NCBI GenBank assembly: GCA_015832175.1
Contig: WJXW01000006.1
Coordinates: 2,356,001-2,420,000, forward strand
DNA: 64,000 nt
Direction of reading: 5' to 3'
Origin: Paraphaeosphaeria minitans
Lineage: Eukaryota > Ascomycota > Dothideomycetes > Pleosporales > Didymosphaeriaceae
Part shown: piece by piece, positions 1-11,222 of the stretch
Position numbering within the stretch: position 1 is the stretch's first letter
Layout: every line of letters begins with the position of its first letter
Notes under the pieces: model-generated
What the model saw: the letters and a program-made list of their open reading frames with translations, nothing else
Databases searched by the model: none
Told to the model about the DNA's origin: nothing
Translations under genes and position numbers: made by a program

Positions 1-458
1 GGAAGAGCGCAGAAGAGCCAAGGGAGCAGGACTTGGTCAAGTTTGGCAGACGTCTGCGGAAAGAGCTCGCGAGCTGGCATCTCCGGCTGGAAGCGCTGGA
101 GAAGCTGCGAAAGGATGCACAATTGCCAGGCCCAATTGCGCCACGAGACGGGTTGCACGCCGGATCCGAGCCTGGAATCGTTCTGAATGCATTCATTAGC
201 GACGATGAAGACTCACAAGAGGAAGAAGGGTCGGATGAACAGGATGACGCTCCGAGGATCTCGAGCATCGACGGCGATGCGGCGGTACGGGAGATCACAC
301 TCATATGGTCGAATGGCAGAGTGGGCCTTTTCAAGGTCACCAAGGATGGCGAAGTCGACAAGGCTGCTGTGAGGACGAAAGAGGGCACACGAGATGCCTC
401 GCTGAGTAGTAAGGCCCTTGGGAGGATTGACGGGTTGATACAGAGGCTCGAAGCGTAA
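1..458 (+). CDS. 3' end of an unidentified protein gene (partial)
   Basis: The reading frame is open from the window edge and stops at 456-458, giving about 151 visible C-terminal residues. A charged helical stretch (KELASWHLRLEALEKLR) comes first. An acidic, probably disordered segment follows (SDDEDSQEEEGSDEQDD), then a compact C-terminus with ITLIWSNGRVGLFKV. The start lies outside the window; the TTG near position 33 is not a real start. The 'W-x-(D/N)GRVG' strand near the end weakly recalls the C-terminus of Mcm21/CENP-O kinetochore proteins. That is a guess from memory, so I name no function. Confidence 0.6.
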   Translation, partial: KSAEEPREQDLVKFGRRLRKELASWHLRLEALEKLRKDAQLPGPIAPRDGLHAGSEPGIVLNAFISDDEDSQEEEGSDEQDDAPRISSIDGDAAVREITLIWSNGRVGLFKVTKDGEVDKAAVRTKEGTRDASLSSKALGRIDGLIQRLEA

Positions 459-1558
459 ATTTCAGGGTCTGGGGCTTCCGGCGATTGGATAGTCAGACAG
501 AATGTGGAACGGAGTTTGGATGATTACACGATACCCATAGTTCAATTTTTAATCAAGGATGTTTCATTCTATTCAACTTACATTGCCTTCAAATGTCAAC
601 ATGCAGGTACAGTGAGGAATTGTTGGAAACCAAGATCAAAGCATTCCCTACAGCACTTGCAACTTGATTACAAGCATTGTCGAATACTGTCATTGTTTCT
701 CAAAACAGCCATGAGCTAAGACGCCAAAAGCACCTCAAAGCGGAAGGTAATTTAGCCCCCACGGTACTCCGCGAGAGCCATCCTCCTGAGGCGCAGCGAC
801 GCAGCGGATGACACCTGAAAATTCACAATTTGGCACATATACCCCCGGCACGAATCAGACCCCACTGCATGCCCCAACCCACCATGAAACGCACCCTCGT
901 CCTAACCTCAGCCCTGACAACGGGCGCATGGGCTTCGACCAGCACCGCCGCGGCCCACCGCGACCGGAGTATTCACCATCCCCTGCATCGCAAGCAGCTG
1001 GTTCAGCATCGTCGAATACACCATCACGCCCGGCGGTTCGTTTCTTTTCCGTCGCGGCCCCATTTTCCCCTCAAACCCTACCTATATCGGTTGAGGGTTT
1101 GGCGGTGCTTTGAGGTGTGGATGTGCAGTTCGAGTATACCCAGGAAGGCATTTAGATTTACAGTTCATGTTCGACTCGCCATCAGAGAGGTGAGTCATGA
1201 GCGTGAATAGAAGTCACGACGCGTCTGCAGGCTGTGTGCAAGTGTAGGCAGGTACAGCTAATCAGCGCTCCCGTATCGTTTAGGTAGGTAGGTACCGTAT
1301 GTCACCGGCGCTCTTTCTAGCGCCCTTTCATCGCTCCAAAACCTTCTGTGGACTGCATCTTCCACAACTAGGTACACACCGCGCACTTCCAACGCCCACC
1401 GCGCTCGTCTTGAACCTTCAATCAAGGTTTCTCCAGCCCGGCGGCGCATGTAGTGTGCTTTTGTGTAAACAACCCTCCTCAGTATACGTCGTCTTTCCTT
1501 CTCGATGAGAGACTCGTTGTTCAAAGGCAGGGAGAGTGAATGCGCGGCCAGCTCCGTA
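459..1558. other. Intergenic; possible broken secreted-protein gene inside
   Basis: No intact gene is visible. An ATG at 884 opens a signal-peptide-like stretch (MKRTLVLTSALTTGAWA). From about 960 a different frame reads GVFTIPCIASSWFSIVEYT and stops at 'TYIG*' near 1098. The two halves differ by one base, which suggests a degraded small secreted-protein gene. A (TAGG)n tract lies near 1280-1297. Confidence 0.3.
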
Positions 1559-2740
1559 TTATGAATCTATTCTACGATCGTGAGCAGGGGCTGGGGCGTG
1601 ACATACAGTCAATGTATCTGTCGGTGTTGGTGGATGCTTCGGTTTAGGATTCGGGCGATTGGAGCGATACGGAGAGCGTGAAGAGTTATCGTGCACTTGC
1701 GAAGCGCTTCGACCGCTGGCAGCGGGACGGATACCAGTGACGCGATTTTCTGAAGGTGAAGGGCGACGGGAGGAGCTATTCTGGGCATGTGAAAGTGTTT
1801 CTCTCTTCATCGCCTGAATGATGAGTGCAGAGCTGAGTGCACCGAATCAATGCGTGATGTATTCTATGGCAAAGAGCGGCTACGGGGTAATATCGACCTC
1901 CTGTTCCTGCATCTGTATCGAAATTCGATTGAGGCAAGGCACAGGGAACCCCACGCAGGCAGAATCCGCTGCTGTTCTAGCATGTCCAGCAAAATCACAG
2001 GCCAGGCAGTACCAGTACGCATCCGCAACTCAACGAAGTTCATATTTGCATGTTTTTTGAGCGCAGGCCATAACATGCAAACAAAGATTCCGGTAAAGTA
2101 GGTCCCTACCGCAAGGAGGATTACAGCCTCTCGTGTGAGATGAATGTTACCTTGGCCAGTCTTGCGCTCGAGCTGTGCCAGTGGTGCTACGGCTGCAAAG
2201 AGTATACTACCTGCGACACCGGTTAGCACACAAACTGTACAGGCAAGCCACACCGGATCACGTATTCGTTTCAATCGGCGTCCTCGAAGGGTGTAACGTG
2301 TTCGTTGAAGATAACGTACTTTTGTCTTCATATCAAAATCTTGCCGCGCACTCGGAACCAGGAGAAGCACGTACAGCGCTGTCTTGCTGATGCAATAAAA
2401 AAGGATAGACGACGCTTGCTACATAACACTGGCCATCTGTGAGCATGGCTAGCCCGGCCTCCACAGACCGACACTTGAGATGATGTCGAGGATCTGGACT
2501 TTATGTCCTTCCCGAGGAACTGGCCTTATCGAATGTCTTGATCAGAGGTCAACAACAGCAACAGTGGACTTTTGGGAATGTGTAATTATAGTGCTGGAGA
2601 ACCAGTACAATCAAGTACACGAGAAACAGACAGATTACCAAAATCTGTTCACTCGGACTCTCCCCCTTAAACGCCTGTCCTTGGTCTACTGCCGTATTCG
2701 TCGTGACCAAGAAGGGCAATACCTCCGTGTTGGGCAGCAA
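1559..2740 (-). CDS. Doubtful multi-exon polytopic membrane protein
   Basis: Several minus-strand frames look protein-like but I could not join them confidently. The segment 2740-2549 contains a hydrophobic helix (ILVICLFLVYLIVLVL). The segment 2400-1864 contains at least three more hydrophobic stretches, including WLACTVCVLTGVAGSILFAA and AVILLAVGTYFTGIFVCMLW. The segment 1812-1559 would be a Ser/Pro-rich tail, entered after a plausible 3' splice site (cattcag). Alternating hydrophobic helices with a low-complexity tail suit a fungal integral membrane protein. No ATG in a good context was found for the 5' end, so this may be a decayed gene. No family is assigned. Confidence 0.3.
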
Positions 2741-3035
2741 GAGAGAAGCAAATGAGAGGGATGGGAGAACGCGGTACGCTTTGCAAGTATCTCCCCGCGG
2801 AGCCCTGTACCAGGGTCACTGGATTTGAAGCCATGCATATCCTCGCTGGTACTTTACAGAAAGATTGAGGTGTGGAGATCTTTAATGTTTCCTACCATTA
2901 TCATTTAGAAGTTGCAGTTCAAACGAAAAATCGAGCGTGCTCTCACCAATGCGTCGCTGATTCGTTGCTTCCTCATGCAGACTTTGAAACCCCTTCTTCA
3001 TCCGCAACACATACAGCTGTGCATCCGTTGTTACA

Positions 3036-3874
3036 CACATTGCAATCACAGGAGCACGCGGCACGGTCGGCCAGTTTGTCGTAAAAGCAGCCATCAGCAC
3101 CGGCCACTTTGCGGTCCGAATCAACCGGACAGAGCAGGAGTCCGACGACACATCCAACTCGGAATTCCGCACCGCAGACACAGCCAACGACTACTATGCT
3201 ACAGTGAAAGTCTTCAAAGGGATGCGATGCGGTCATTCATCTCGCGGCCATCACAGATCCTGTAGACAAGAGTGATTCTCTCGTACACAGCAACAACGTG
3301 CAATCCGCATTCAATGGCTTCCATGCGTGCAGAGAACTTGGCATCAAGAAGATTTGCTATTCGTATTGGGTCAACGCTACCGGTCTCGCGTACGCCGACC
3401 AGCCGCTGAGGTTCAAGTACTTCCCTATTGCTGAAAATTACCCTCCGAACCCAACTGATGCCTATGCGCTCGCCAAGATCGAAGTAGAGATGTAGGCAGA
3501 ACGTTCGTGAATTGGTTCCCCGGTACGAAGATCGCAGGTCTCCGGATTCACGAGGTGGCACCGAAGAAAGATGTGCAGAAGGAGCATGAGGAGAACTGGG
3601 ATGCTCTGGCTGTAGGGCAGCTTTGGGCATGGGTGAATCCGGCGGCGGTGGCACGTGCATGTCTTCTGGGGGTGGAGAAAGCGGATGTGTATGGGGGATG
3701 CCAGGTGTTCAACATTTTGGCGCCAGGAACGATGCAAAGAACGCCTTCGACTGAGCTAGCGAGGAAGTATTATCCGGAAGCAGAGGTGAGGTCGGGGCTA
3801 GAGGGGAGCAAAGGTTTCTGGATAACTGATAAGGCTGAGGGGTATTGGGTTGGAAGCATAAGGAGAAGGAGTAG
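3036..3874 (+). pseudogene. Pseudogene of an extended SDR / NAD-dependent epimerase-dehydratase
   Basis: The frame from 3036 gives IAITGARGTVGQFVVKAA, a GxxGxxG NAD(P)-binding Rossmann start. The frame then shifts near 3224 and continues GCDAVIHLAAITDPVDK and FNGFHACRELGIKKICY. It breaks again at about 3493, where a TAG replaces an expected CAG and one base is missing. It resumes as NWFPGTKIAGLRIHEVAPKK up to about 3838. A third shift is needed to read the expected LGWKHKEKE ending, with stop at 3872-3874. The active-site motif is also changed, with ICYSYWVNATG where the family has an A-S-S-V-N type sequence. Domain order and length (about 280 residues) match fungal epimerase-like SDRs. No start ATG is visible. 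Three frame breaks make a functional product very unlikely. Confidence 0.8.
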
Positions 3875-5080
3875 AATGCGTTAAGAAAGTGTAAAGTCAA
3901 GAGTCACGAGTAAGGATGTGAACACATGATGGGTGCACATTTCGAAAGGCACCAACCGCTTAGCTGTTGTGTACAGTATAGTATAAATAGGAACACAGGC
4001 TAATATGGAGTCAACCTGACCTGCGATGGCTGATAACCTGAACACTGATAGAGAGAAACCATGCATGGTGATGACGTCACAGTCTGACAATAATCATTCA
4101 AACGTTGTTAACCTTTACAACCACTCGCAACACAATCGCACTCATTCCGCGCGGTAGCCCTTCATTATGTCGCTTCCACTGGACAAGGCGATTGCATTCA
4201 TTGGCAGAATATTCTCAACATCGATGGACCAAACCTTGTGCGCAAGTGAGAGCAGGCTCTCCGTATTGATCCTTCGCACAATAGCTCTCCTGGAATACAC
4301 GGGTCCGTGCGAGTGAATCAATGATCTTACAGCTGCGAGTGTCCGAGCTCGTGCGGCAAGCACTCCATCAGCTCAGTCCAGGACCAGAAAGAGAAGGAAA
4401 TGGCTGCGGAATACTCGGCATCGCAATACTCGGCATCGTGGTACGCGTATTCCAGAGTTTGCATCTAGCTGCTCCCTAGTACCTACCTGTCAGAGATTAT
4501 GATCATGGTTCTTTTGCGAGTTGGTTTACAATTGTATCGCCGCACCCCCAGTCCACCTCAAGTCAATGCACGTGAAGGTTCATGATGGCGTAGCTTGTAT
4601 GGATGTTATTAGCAGCTACGCCATCGTCAAGTCGGGCAATTTCAACGCCTCGTAGCTTGCCCCGACTTCGTGTTTGCGGCTTGCACTTCCTCGCACACCA
4701 CTTCCCTCGAGTGAACGGTGAGTGCACGGACATCAGCCACCATTCATCTCCCCCACTCCCCTTCGACAATAGCAGTGAGTTATTCACTTTCATCGCTCGC
4801 CGCGCAGCCATCCAGATAGAGTGGTTGGTATTGTCGTTTGACGCACAACTGGCGCCCCACCAGCTGTCGAAAGGCCTTCTTATACCTCGTCCGCCCTCAG
4901 ACTTCTTCTCTTCTCCAGCACACTTCTCTTCCACTTTATTTCACTCATTCGCCTTTTCGCTTCATTAAGATTACCTTGACGGTATCAATTCGTTTCTACT
5001 CACGCTGAGCGTCATTCTTTGAGCTTCGCTCACACAATTACTTGTCTAGTTTTAACTGAGACTGGTTCTCGTTATTCGAA
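3875..5080. other. Intergenic and 5' region of the next gene
   Basis: No coding sequence is supported. It contains a perfect CRE palindrome TGACGTCA at 4072-4079, a short direct duplication (aatactcggcatcg) near 4409-4437, and a pyrimidine-rich leader at about 4905-4972. Confidence 0.5.
4905..4972 (+). promoter_or_regulatory. CT-rich promoter/leader tract
   Basis: A long CT-rich stretch (cttcttctcttctcc and similar) lies 110-175 bp upstream of the ATG at 5081. Such pyrimidine tracts commonly mark the transcription start region of well-expressed filamentous-fungal genes. The role here is inferred from position only. Confidence 0.4.
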
Positions 5081-6880
5081 ATGTCTGCCTACAATCACAA
5101 CAACTTCAACGAACTGCGCCCATTCGGAGATAATGGTGCCGGTCCAGCTTACTCCGACGGTCCTTCCAACGAGTTCGACTTCAACAATTACCACCAGGCC
5201 GCTGGCGGCCCCAGCCCGCTTCCCACATCGCGTCATGACAATGGTAAGAGTGTGGCCGTGTTTCACAAGCACTGATAATCTAACTTGTCACTAGGTACTG
5301 CTGGTCAGTATCTCAACGGAGACTCCAACCAGGTCTCTCGCGATCAGGACAACTTCCAACTCTACCGAGATGATTCGCTCAAATCTCCCGAGGCTGGCCC
5401 CAGCAACTTCTCCTCCTCAGCTCAGCCTGTCCGAAGCAGTCCTCCGAGCAGCCCGGTCAGCCCACGCCAGGAGCTCAGCAGGCGCGCCCGTCGCGTCTAC
5501 GACAACTTGCTGCCACACACAAAAGAAACCGTCGGCTGGCACCCTCAGCTCGATCGCATGCTCTCCGACCACCCTCACTTCATCCCTACCTTTGACTTCG
5601 ACTCCGCCATGAGCATGACGGCGAGGGACGTGGTAAATCCCGTTGCTGGCAAGATTCCTGCTGCAGTCGTCGACGACGAGGAACTTGCAGAGCTCCGACA
5701 TTATTATGGACAGTGGGTTGATCTCACCACTCTCACCGTCGATCAGCTCGCCGGTATGGGACATGATTTCCTCGACAAGCTTGCGGCCGAGCCAAAGATT
5801 GCCAATCTGCTCGAGCAGTACCGCTACGAGCCCTTCGTCGCAGGCGAGACGATCGAGCAGATTTTGCCAAACGTGGGCAAAGCGCTCAACGAAGCCCCCG
5901 GCTTGCTCGATTATTATCAGATACCCCTCCGGAAGGGCGAAGAGGACGGCGAGGAAGAAGACGAAGAGGATGCCGAGATGGGCGAAGACGAAGACGAAGA
6001 AGAGGACGCCGTGGACAACACCAAGGACACGAACAAGAAGGAGCGCAAGTACCTCCCGCGCCGCGTGCAATACCGGCCCTACCGGTACATGTTCAAGTCG
6101 GCGGCCGAAGCGCAAGCGCACCGCACCAAAATCCGGCACCCGGCCAAGATCGCAAAAGACATTGAGCGCGTGGAGCAGTACGGGCGGTACTACTGGACGC
6201 GGCGCATCTACGAGTCGATGATCAACGTCGACCTGATCTTCGACAACAAGACGTCGGTCATCGCGACCAACTTCTCCAAGCTGCACCACTTCAACGAAGA
6301 CGACCTCGAGGCGACGGCGCACCACATCTTCGACGAGTGCATCACGGTCCACCGCAAGGGCTGGACGGGGCACGACTACAACCGGCACGACTACAAGCGC
6401 GGCAAGAGCAAGGACGTGTTCGCGGGCACGATCGAGGGCCGTCTCGAACGCATCTGCGGCATCCTAAAGCACAGCAAGGCGATTGCGAACGACTGCATTG
6501 TCGGGGGCAACGACCTGCTGATGCAGACGGTGGACAACCCGATCCACCGGGCGAGCACCAAGACGGCCAACAACAAGGGCAACATGGAGCGCGCGGAGCG
6601 GCTGCGCAAGCAGGAGACGGATCGGCAGCGGGAGAAGCGGCTCGCGCGGGAGGCAGCGCAAGCGGAGAAGAAGGAGCAGAAGCGGCTGGAGAAGGAGAAG
6701 AAGGATGCGGAGAAGAAGGCGGAGCAGGAGCGCAAGGTGGCTGAGCGGGAGGCGGAGAAGCAGAGGAAGGCGAATGAGCGGGAGGCGGAGAAGCAGAGGA
6801 AGGCGACCGAGCGGGAGCAGGAGAAGCAGAAGAAGGCGGCCGAGCGGGCGCAGGCTGCTGCTGATCGCAAGAAGCGTTAA
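5081..6880 (+). CDS. Conserved hypothetical protein with highly charged C-terminal helix
   Basis: Two exons, 5081-5243 and 5295-6880, joined across a 51-nt intron (GTAAGAG...CACTAG); the join keeps frame (…HDN-G-TAGQYL…). The product is about 582 aa. Residues 1-110 are Asn/Ser/Pro-rich and look disordered. A central part, about 115-400, looks folded (for example RRVQYRPYRYMFKSAAEAQ, YYWTRRIYESMINVDLIFDN, IEGRLERICGILKHSKAIAND). It is interrupted by an acidic run of Glu/Asp at about 237-265. Residues from about 430 to the end are a Lys/Glu/Arg/Ala repeat (EAEKQRK-like units) predicted to form a long single helix or coiled coil. I do not recognise the family. Codon bias towards G/C at third positions supports a real gene. 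Confidence 0.85.
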
Positions 6881-7374
6881 GGGGGCGGAGGTTGGCTGAA
6901 GATGGTTTGTTGGAGAGAGGTTTGCACCTGTCGGTCGGTTGGTTGCCCCATCGGTCAGCAACGAGTCTGCCCCTGGTGGATTTGTATTCCAGCCATCGCT
7001 GGCGCTTCCGACGATGCTTCTAACATCGCTACTGGGTCCAAAGCAGAGTAAGAATCAAAACTCCAAAACACAAAACTCATGTATGCGTGCTTGCATGGAG
7101 TCTGTCTCGTCGACATGGAAAGGTGGTACGGTACGCGACCGCTGAGTAGGTAGGTACTGGGTCCAATGGAAAGCTTTTGGAAACATGTTCCTGTCGGCAC
7201 CTAGCGGACAGATAGTAGTAGGTATGGCGGATCGCAGATCATGACCGGAACAGGCCGGGTCAGCCTGAAGTCAAAGGTCAATGCTGGACTATCTAATAGC
7301 TTGCTCATCTGCTGACAGCGTTGCGACGTCCCATTGCACAAGTCAAATGTCAATGCCGGACCATGTACCTGCCT

Positions 7375-7470
7375 ACGTGCCTACCTGTCTAGCCACCTAT
7401 CTACCTACCTACCCCCCTGTCTAGCCACCTACTTACCTACATACGTACGTACGTACGTACGTACCTACCT
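7375..7470. repeat. ACCT / TACG tetranucleotide tracts
   Basis: Runs of ACCTACCT interspersed with TAGCCACC, followed by (TACG)n at about 7442-7464. This is the 5' flank of the 16-mer array and appears to share its ACCT core. Confidence 0.85.
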
Positions 7471-7612
7471 ACCTACCATTCCACCTACCTACCATTCCAC
7501 CTACCTACCATTCCACCTACCTACCATTCCACCTACCTACCATTCCACCTACCTACCATTCCACCTACCTACCATTCCACCTACCTACCATTCCACCTAC
7601 CTCCCATTCACC
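7471..7612. repeat. 16-bp tandem repeat (CATTCCACCTACCTAC)
   Basis: About eight near-perfect head-to-tail copies of CATTCCACCTACCTAC, decaying at the right end into CATTCACCCTTCACCC. The unit contains the ACCTACCT core seen throughout the window's intergenic DNA. A further (ACCT)n run follows at 7628-7662. Confidence 0.92.
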
Positions 7613-7974
7613 CTTCACCCACCTACCCACCTACCTACCTACCTACCTACCTACCTACCTAGCGAGTTGGCCATGTGCTGACAGCGTCGCGACATCCCAT
7701 CCCAGCGAACCGAAAGCGTGCGTTGAGCTGGGAGCTTGACAAGCTCGAAGCTCCTGCGCCGTCCCACCGGCCCCACACCAAGCGCAGCCGACTCGGGAAG
7801 CCCGACGGACCTGCACCCATCTGCGCAGAGAGCGAGAGGACCCTGGCGATCTTCCGAAGACGAGCGGGGGGTGGACTGAAACGACGAGGGCGCGGGCAAG
7901 GCACTTGGGTTGATTTTCGCTGGATGTCGGGAGCACCGAGCTCTCAAGTAGGCACCTAGGTACCTATCTACCTC

Positions 7975-8100
7975 GCTATCTACCTGCCTCATTACCTGCC
8001 TCATTACCTGCCTCATTACCTGCCTCATTACCTGCCTCATTACCTGCCTCATTACCTGCCTCATTACCTGCCTCATTACCTGCCTCATTACCTGCCTATC
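7975..8100. repeat. 12-bp tandem repeat (ATTACCTGCCTC)
   Basis: About ten nearly perfect copies of ATTACCTGCCTC. The unit keeps an ACCT element. On the minus strand it reads as MRQV repeats, but 12 is a multiple of 3 and no domain surrounds it, so that frame is a by-product. Confidence 0.92.
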
Positions 8101-8403
8101 TAACCTATCCACCCATTGTACTGTGCGCGCACACGGTCGGCGACGGCATTCTCCTCTGCTGCGGGGTGGGTAGGTAGGTAGGTGCTAGGTGCCATACTGG
8201 GGCGCCTTACTCGTGCGGAAGATTCTCCGTACGCTACGAGACGCAGCCCAGTCGATAACAACGCAGGGTCCGAGGTGTCGAGACGCCAGAGGCTGAGGAC
8301 GTCATGCTGTGGCCGTGCGGCGTGGTACCATCGGCAGGGACCTCGGCAAAGTTCCGAAGCTTGCCTACCTGGGTAGGTACGGTGGCTAGGTGAAGCTCTG
8401 CGC

Positions 8404-8590
8404 GACATGTTCTCGGGACCTCGGGACCTCGTCGACATGTTCTCGGGACCCTCGTCGGCATGTTCCCGACACCTCGTCGGCATGTCCCGAGACCTCGTCG
8501 ACATGTTCCCGGGACCTCGTCGGCATGTTCTCGGGACCTCGTCGGCATGTTCCCGGGACCTCGTCGACATCTTCACGGGACCTCGTCCCT
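8404..8590. repeat. 22-bp minisatellite (GGCATGTTCTCGGGACCTCGTC)
   Basis: About eight imperfect copies with unit close to GGCATGTTCTCGGGACCTCG followed by TC. Variants include GACATG/GGCATG and TTCTCG/TTCCCG. Since 22 is not a multiple of 3, every frame stays open through the array, giving spurious ORFs on both strands. There are no spacers between the copies, so it is not a CRISPR array. Confidence 0.9.
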
Positions 8591-10176
8591 ACCTACCGTT
8601 CCCCCACTGCCGTCGGGCGCACAGGTGTCGAGCTGCTCAGCATTGCCGCTTTCTTCGGGGAGCGCGCAGGCACACGACTCCAGAGCTTCGGCGGATGCGG
8701 TCACGCTGCTTGGACCGCAGCTGCCACCAAGCTGGAAGACTCGACGCCGGGCGTGGCTGATGCAAGCAAACCATCACGAGCCCGAAGTGCACCTACTCCC
8801 TGGTTAGACACCTACCGTACTGTGCAACTGCACCGCGGTACCTGGTCTACTCCATAGCCTAGCCACTCGTTCGACTCGCGCTTCCTGCCGTTGCTCCAGC
8901 CGTTTCCTGGACGCAGACGAGGGGTCGAATGGGCAGCGATGCACGTGACGAAGCGTTGGGTTGTTCTCCACCCGCAGCGCCAGCGCCAGCACCAGCACCA
9001 GCACCAGCACCAGCGCCAGCACCAGACCCAGACCCATCAACGTGACGTGGGATGAGGGCTGCAGGGTCTTCGATGGCGCACTCGACTAAAGAAGCCGGCT
9101 GGGTTGGACGAGCAAAGAGTGGAGAGAAGCGGAGGATAAGCCTACTGTGTACCTACCTACCTACTGTGTGCCTAGGGTAGTCTACTCGCTTTCGCCGGTG
9201 CCGCCCACAGGCCATTGCCCCGTGCTGCGCCTGCACTGACTCACTGCATCCTCGGGGCCGATAGACAGAGGATCCGACGGTAAGGAAACACCCAAAGCAA
9301 TCTCGGTGCATGGTCACAGCCGTGCGTGGAGACGTCGACATTGCACAGGCACCATCGGCGAGTCAGCACTCGGTTTGCAACCCACGCAAGCGAGCGCTGA
9401 CGACAGCTGCGGCTCTGGAACCAGCATGCCGATCCGACTGGAGATTGAGGGTCAACACCGCCGTGTCCAAGCTGAACTCTCACCGGCGTGGAGGCTGCCT
9501 TGTTCGTCGTATCCAGACTGAAGACAACGTGGAGCTTGCTCGCCTAAATGCAAGATCGCCAACAGGGTCTTGGATCTTCGCTGCGAGGCTCCAGCCTCCA
9601 AGCGGCGTCGATGCTTCCTCTCCTCTCCTCTCCTCTCCTCTCCTCCGCTCCCCTCGACTCTCTCCGACTCCCCTCGACTCCTCCTCGACCCGCCTCGGCA
9701 AGCGGCCGCCTCCGCCGCCGTGGCAGCGCAAAGGCACGTGGGTGGGTGGTGGATGCGGAGCGGCTCTGTTCAAGCTGAGTTTGCCATGTGCATGGCTAGC
9801 CCGGCATGAGGATTCCAACCGTGCTCGCATCGCAATCTGCAGAGCCGCTTTCATTAATCGCGAGTGCCGCAGCCGCTGCGTGGACGAGTGCCGTGCTGGG
9901 TCGGCACTGGGCATGGGTGCCATACCGTAGCGGCCAGCGCCGCCGAACAGGCCGAGTGAATCCCACATCTGAGGTCGCGGGAGCCGGACGCCAATGGCCC
10001 AGATCTCGGGGTGTGTTGAAATACTCCCCACGCCCGCTGATCCCAGCGTCACGCTGCTGGCTCTAGCTCCCCACGACACCCACGACACCCCGTCACAGCT
10101 CTCTGGCTCGCGTGGTGAAGGTCGTTGCCTCTCTCCTAGACACCGCCTGTGACCTCGTCCGCAATCGACCACCGCC

Positions 10177-11222
10177 ATGGACTACTCGTACTTTGGCGCC
10201 GCCCAGCTCCAGCCGCAGCCGCAGCCCTACTTCATGGGCATGCCCAACAACGCCTTCGCCCACAACGTCGACCCCGAGACGTTTCGCAGCATCGTAAGTG
10301 AACTCCAGCCCCGAGCTGGCGATCGCCACCCCGCACTGGCTTTGTCAGATCTTAGCTAAGAGCCTGCATAGGAGCCCCTGGACGCCGGTTTCCTGTCCAG
10401 CCCGTACGATGCCTTTTCCTTCAGCCACTCCCTGCCGACGACGCACGGCTCGCCCGACCCAGCCATGGCAGTGACGTCGATGCAGGTCGGCAGCGTAGAC
10501 AGTGGAATCGGCGGCGATGTCGAGGACAGCCGGGCGAGCAGGACGCGGAGCAGCAGCGAGGAGAAGGAGACGAGCCTGACGCCGGCGCAGAGCAGGCGAA
10601 AGGCGCAGAACCGAGCCGCGTACGTCGCGCCTCCCCCCTCGGCTTGCGTGTCGGAAAGGAACCATGGGAGACTGACTCCTTCCCCTGCAGACAGCGCGCC
10701 TTCCGCGAGCGCAAAGAACGCCACGTACGCGACCTCGAAGCGAAGCTGACGGCGCTCGAGTCCAGCACGCACTCGCTGCAGTCGGACAACGAGCGCCTGA
10801 AGCTCGCTCTCCAGCGCGCCCGCACCGAGAACGAGATCCTCCGCGCCACCACCGGCGGGTCGCCGACCTCGTCGAGACCCGTCTCCGCGAGCTATCCCTC
10901 GTCGGGCGCCCACCTCGTCGACGAGGGCGACGATGCCTACAACGTGCAAGGCCTGTCCAACGGAAGCGTCCTGAACACCGCCGACAGAGACCATGCCGCC
11001 TCGCGCCGGAAAACCAAGAGCCGTGAGATCCCGGCCGCCCAGACGTGGGACTTCATCCAGTCACATCCCCTGGTCAAGCAGGGCCTCGTCGACATAGCCG
11101 ACGTCTGCGAGCGGCTCAAGGGCGCCGCCAGGTGCGACGGCAACGGCCCCGTCTTCGAGGAGACCCTCGTGCGGGCCGCCATCGAGGGTTCGCGAAGCAG
11201 CCGTGGCGACGAATTGTTATGA
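10177..11222 (+). CDS. bZIP transcription factor, fungal AP-1/Yap type
   Basis: Three exons: 10177-10293, 10372-10619 and 10691-11222. Introns begin GTAAGT and GTACGT and end CATAG and TGCAG. All joins keep phase, giving 298 aa. The second junction falls inside the basic region, joining RRKAQNRAA to QRAFRERKERHVRDL. This is the NxxAQxxFR signature of Yap/Pap1-type bZIPs. A leucine zipper follows (heptads through LEAKLTALESSTHSLQSDNERLKLAL). The C-terminus has a conserved-looking block, WDFIQSHPLVKQGLVDIADVCERLKG, ending GDELL. I see no clear cysteine-rich redox domain as in Yap1 itself, so a paralogue is more likely. It should act as a nuclear DNA-binding homodimer on TTAC/GTAA-type sites, a family-based inference. 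The splice within the basic region leaves intron-retained transcripts without a full DNA-binding domain. Confidence 0.93.

Larger units (their letters stand above)
6881..10176. other. 3.3-kb gene-free block rich in tandem repeats
   Basis: No ORF here shows a recognisable domain or a start with plausible introns. The block holds ACCT/TACG tetranucleotide tracts, a 16-mer array, a 12-mer array, a 22-mer minisatellite, a CAGCAC/CAGCGC array (8975-9027) and a TCTCC run (about 9618-9645). The long frame 9310-9930 passes straight through the TCTCC run and is not convincing as a gene. Confidence 0.6.

Noticed and set aside
5417..6388. 323-codon minus-strand ORF
   Set aside because: Antisense of the well-supported 5081-6880 gene; high GC third positions keep it open.
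7975..8590. CRISPR-like direct repeats
   Set aside because: Units are directly adjacent without spacers and the genome is eukaryotic.
9310..9930. 206-codon plus-strand ORF in the repeat block
   Set aside because: Runs through TCTCC repeats, no domain, GC-driven openness on several frames at once.
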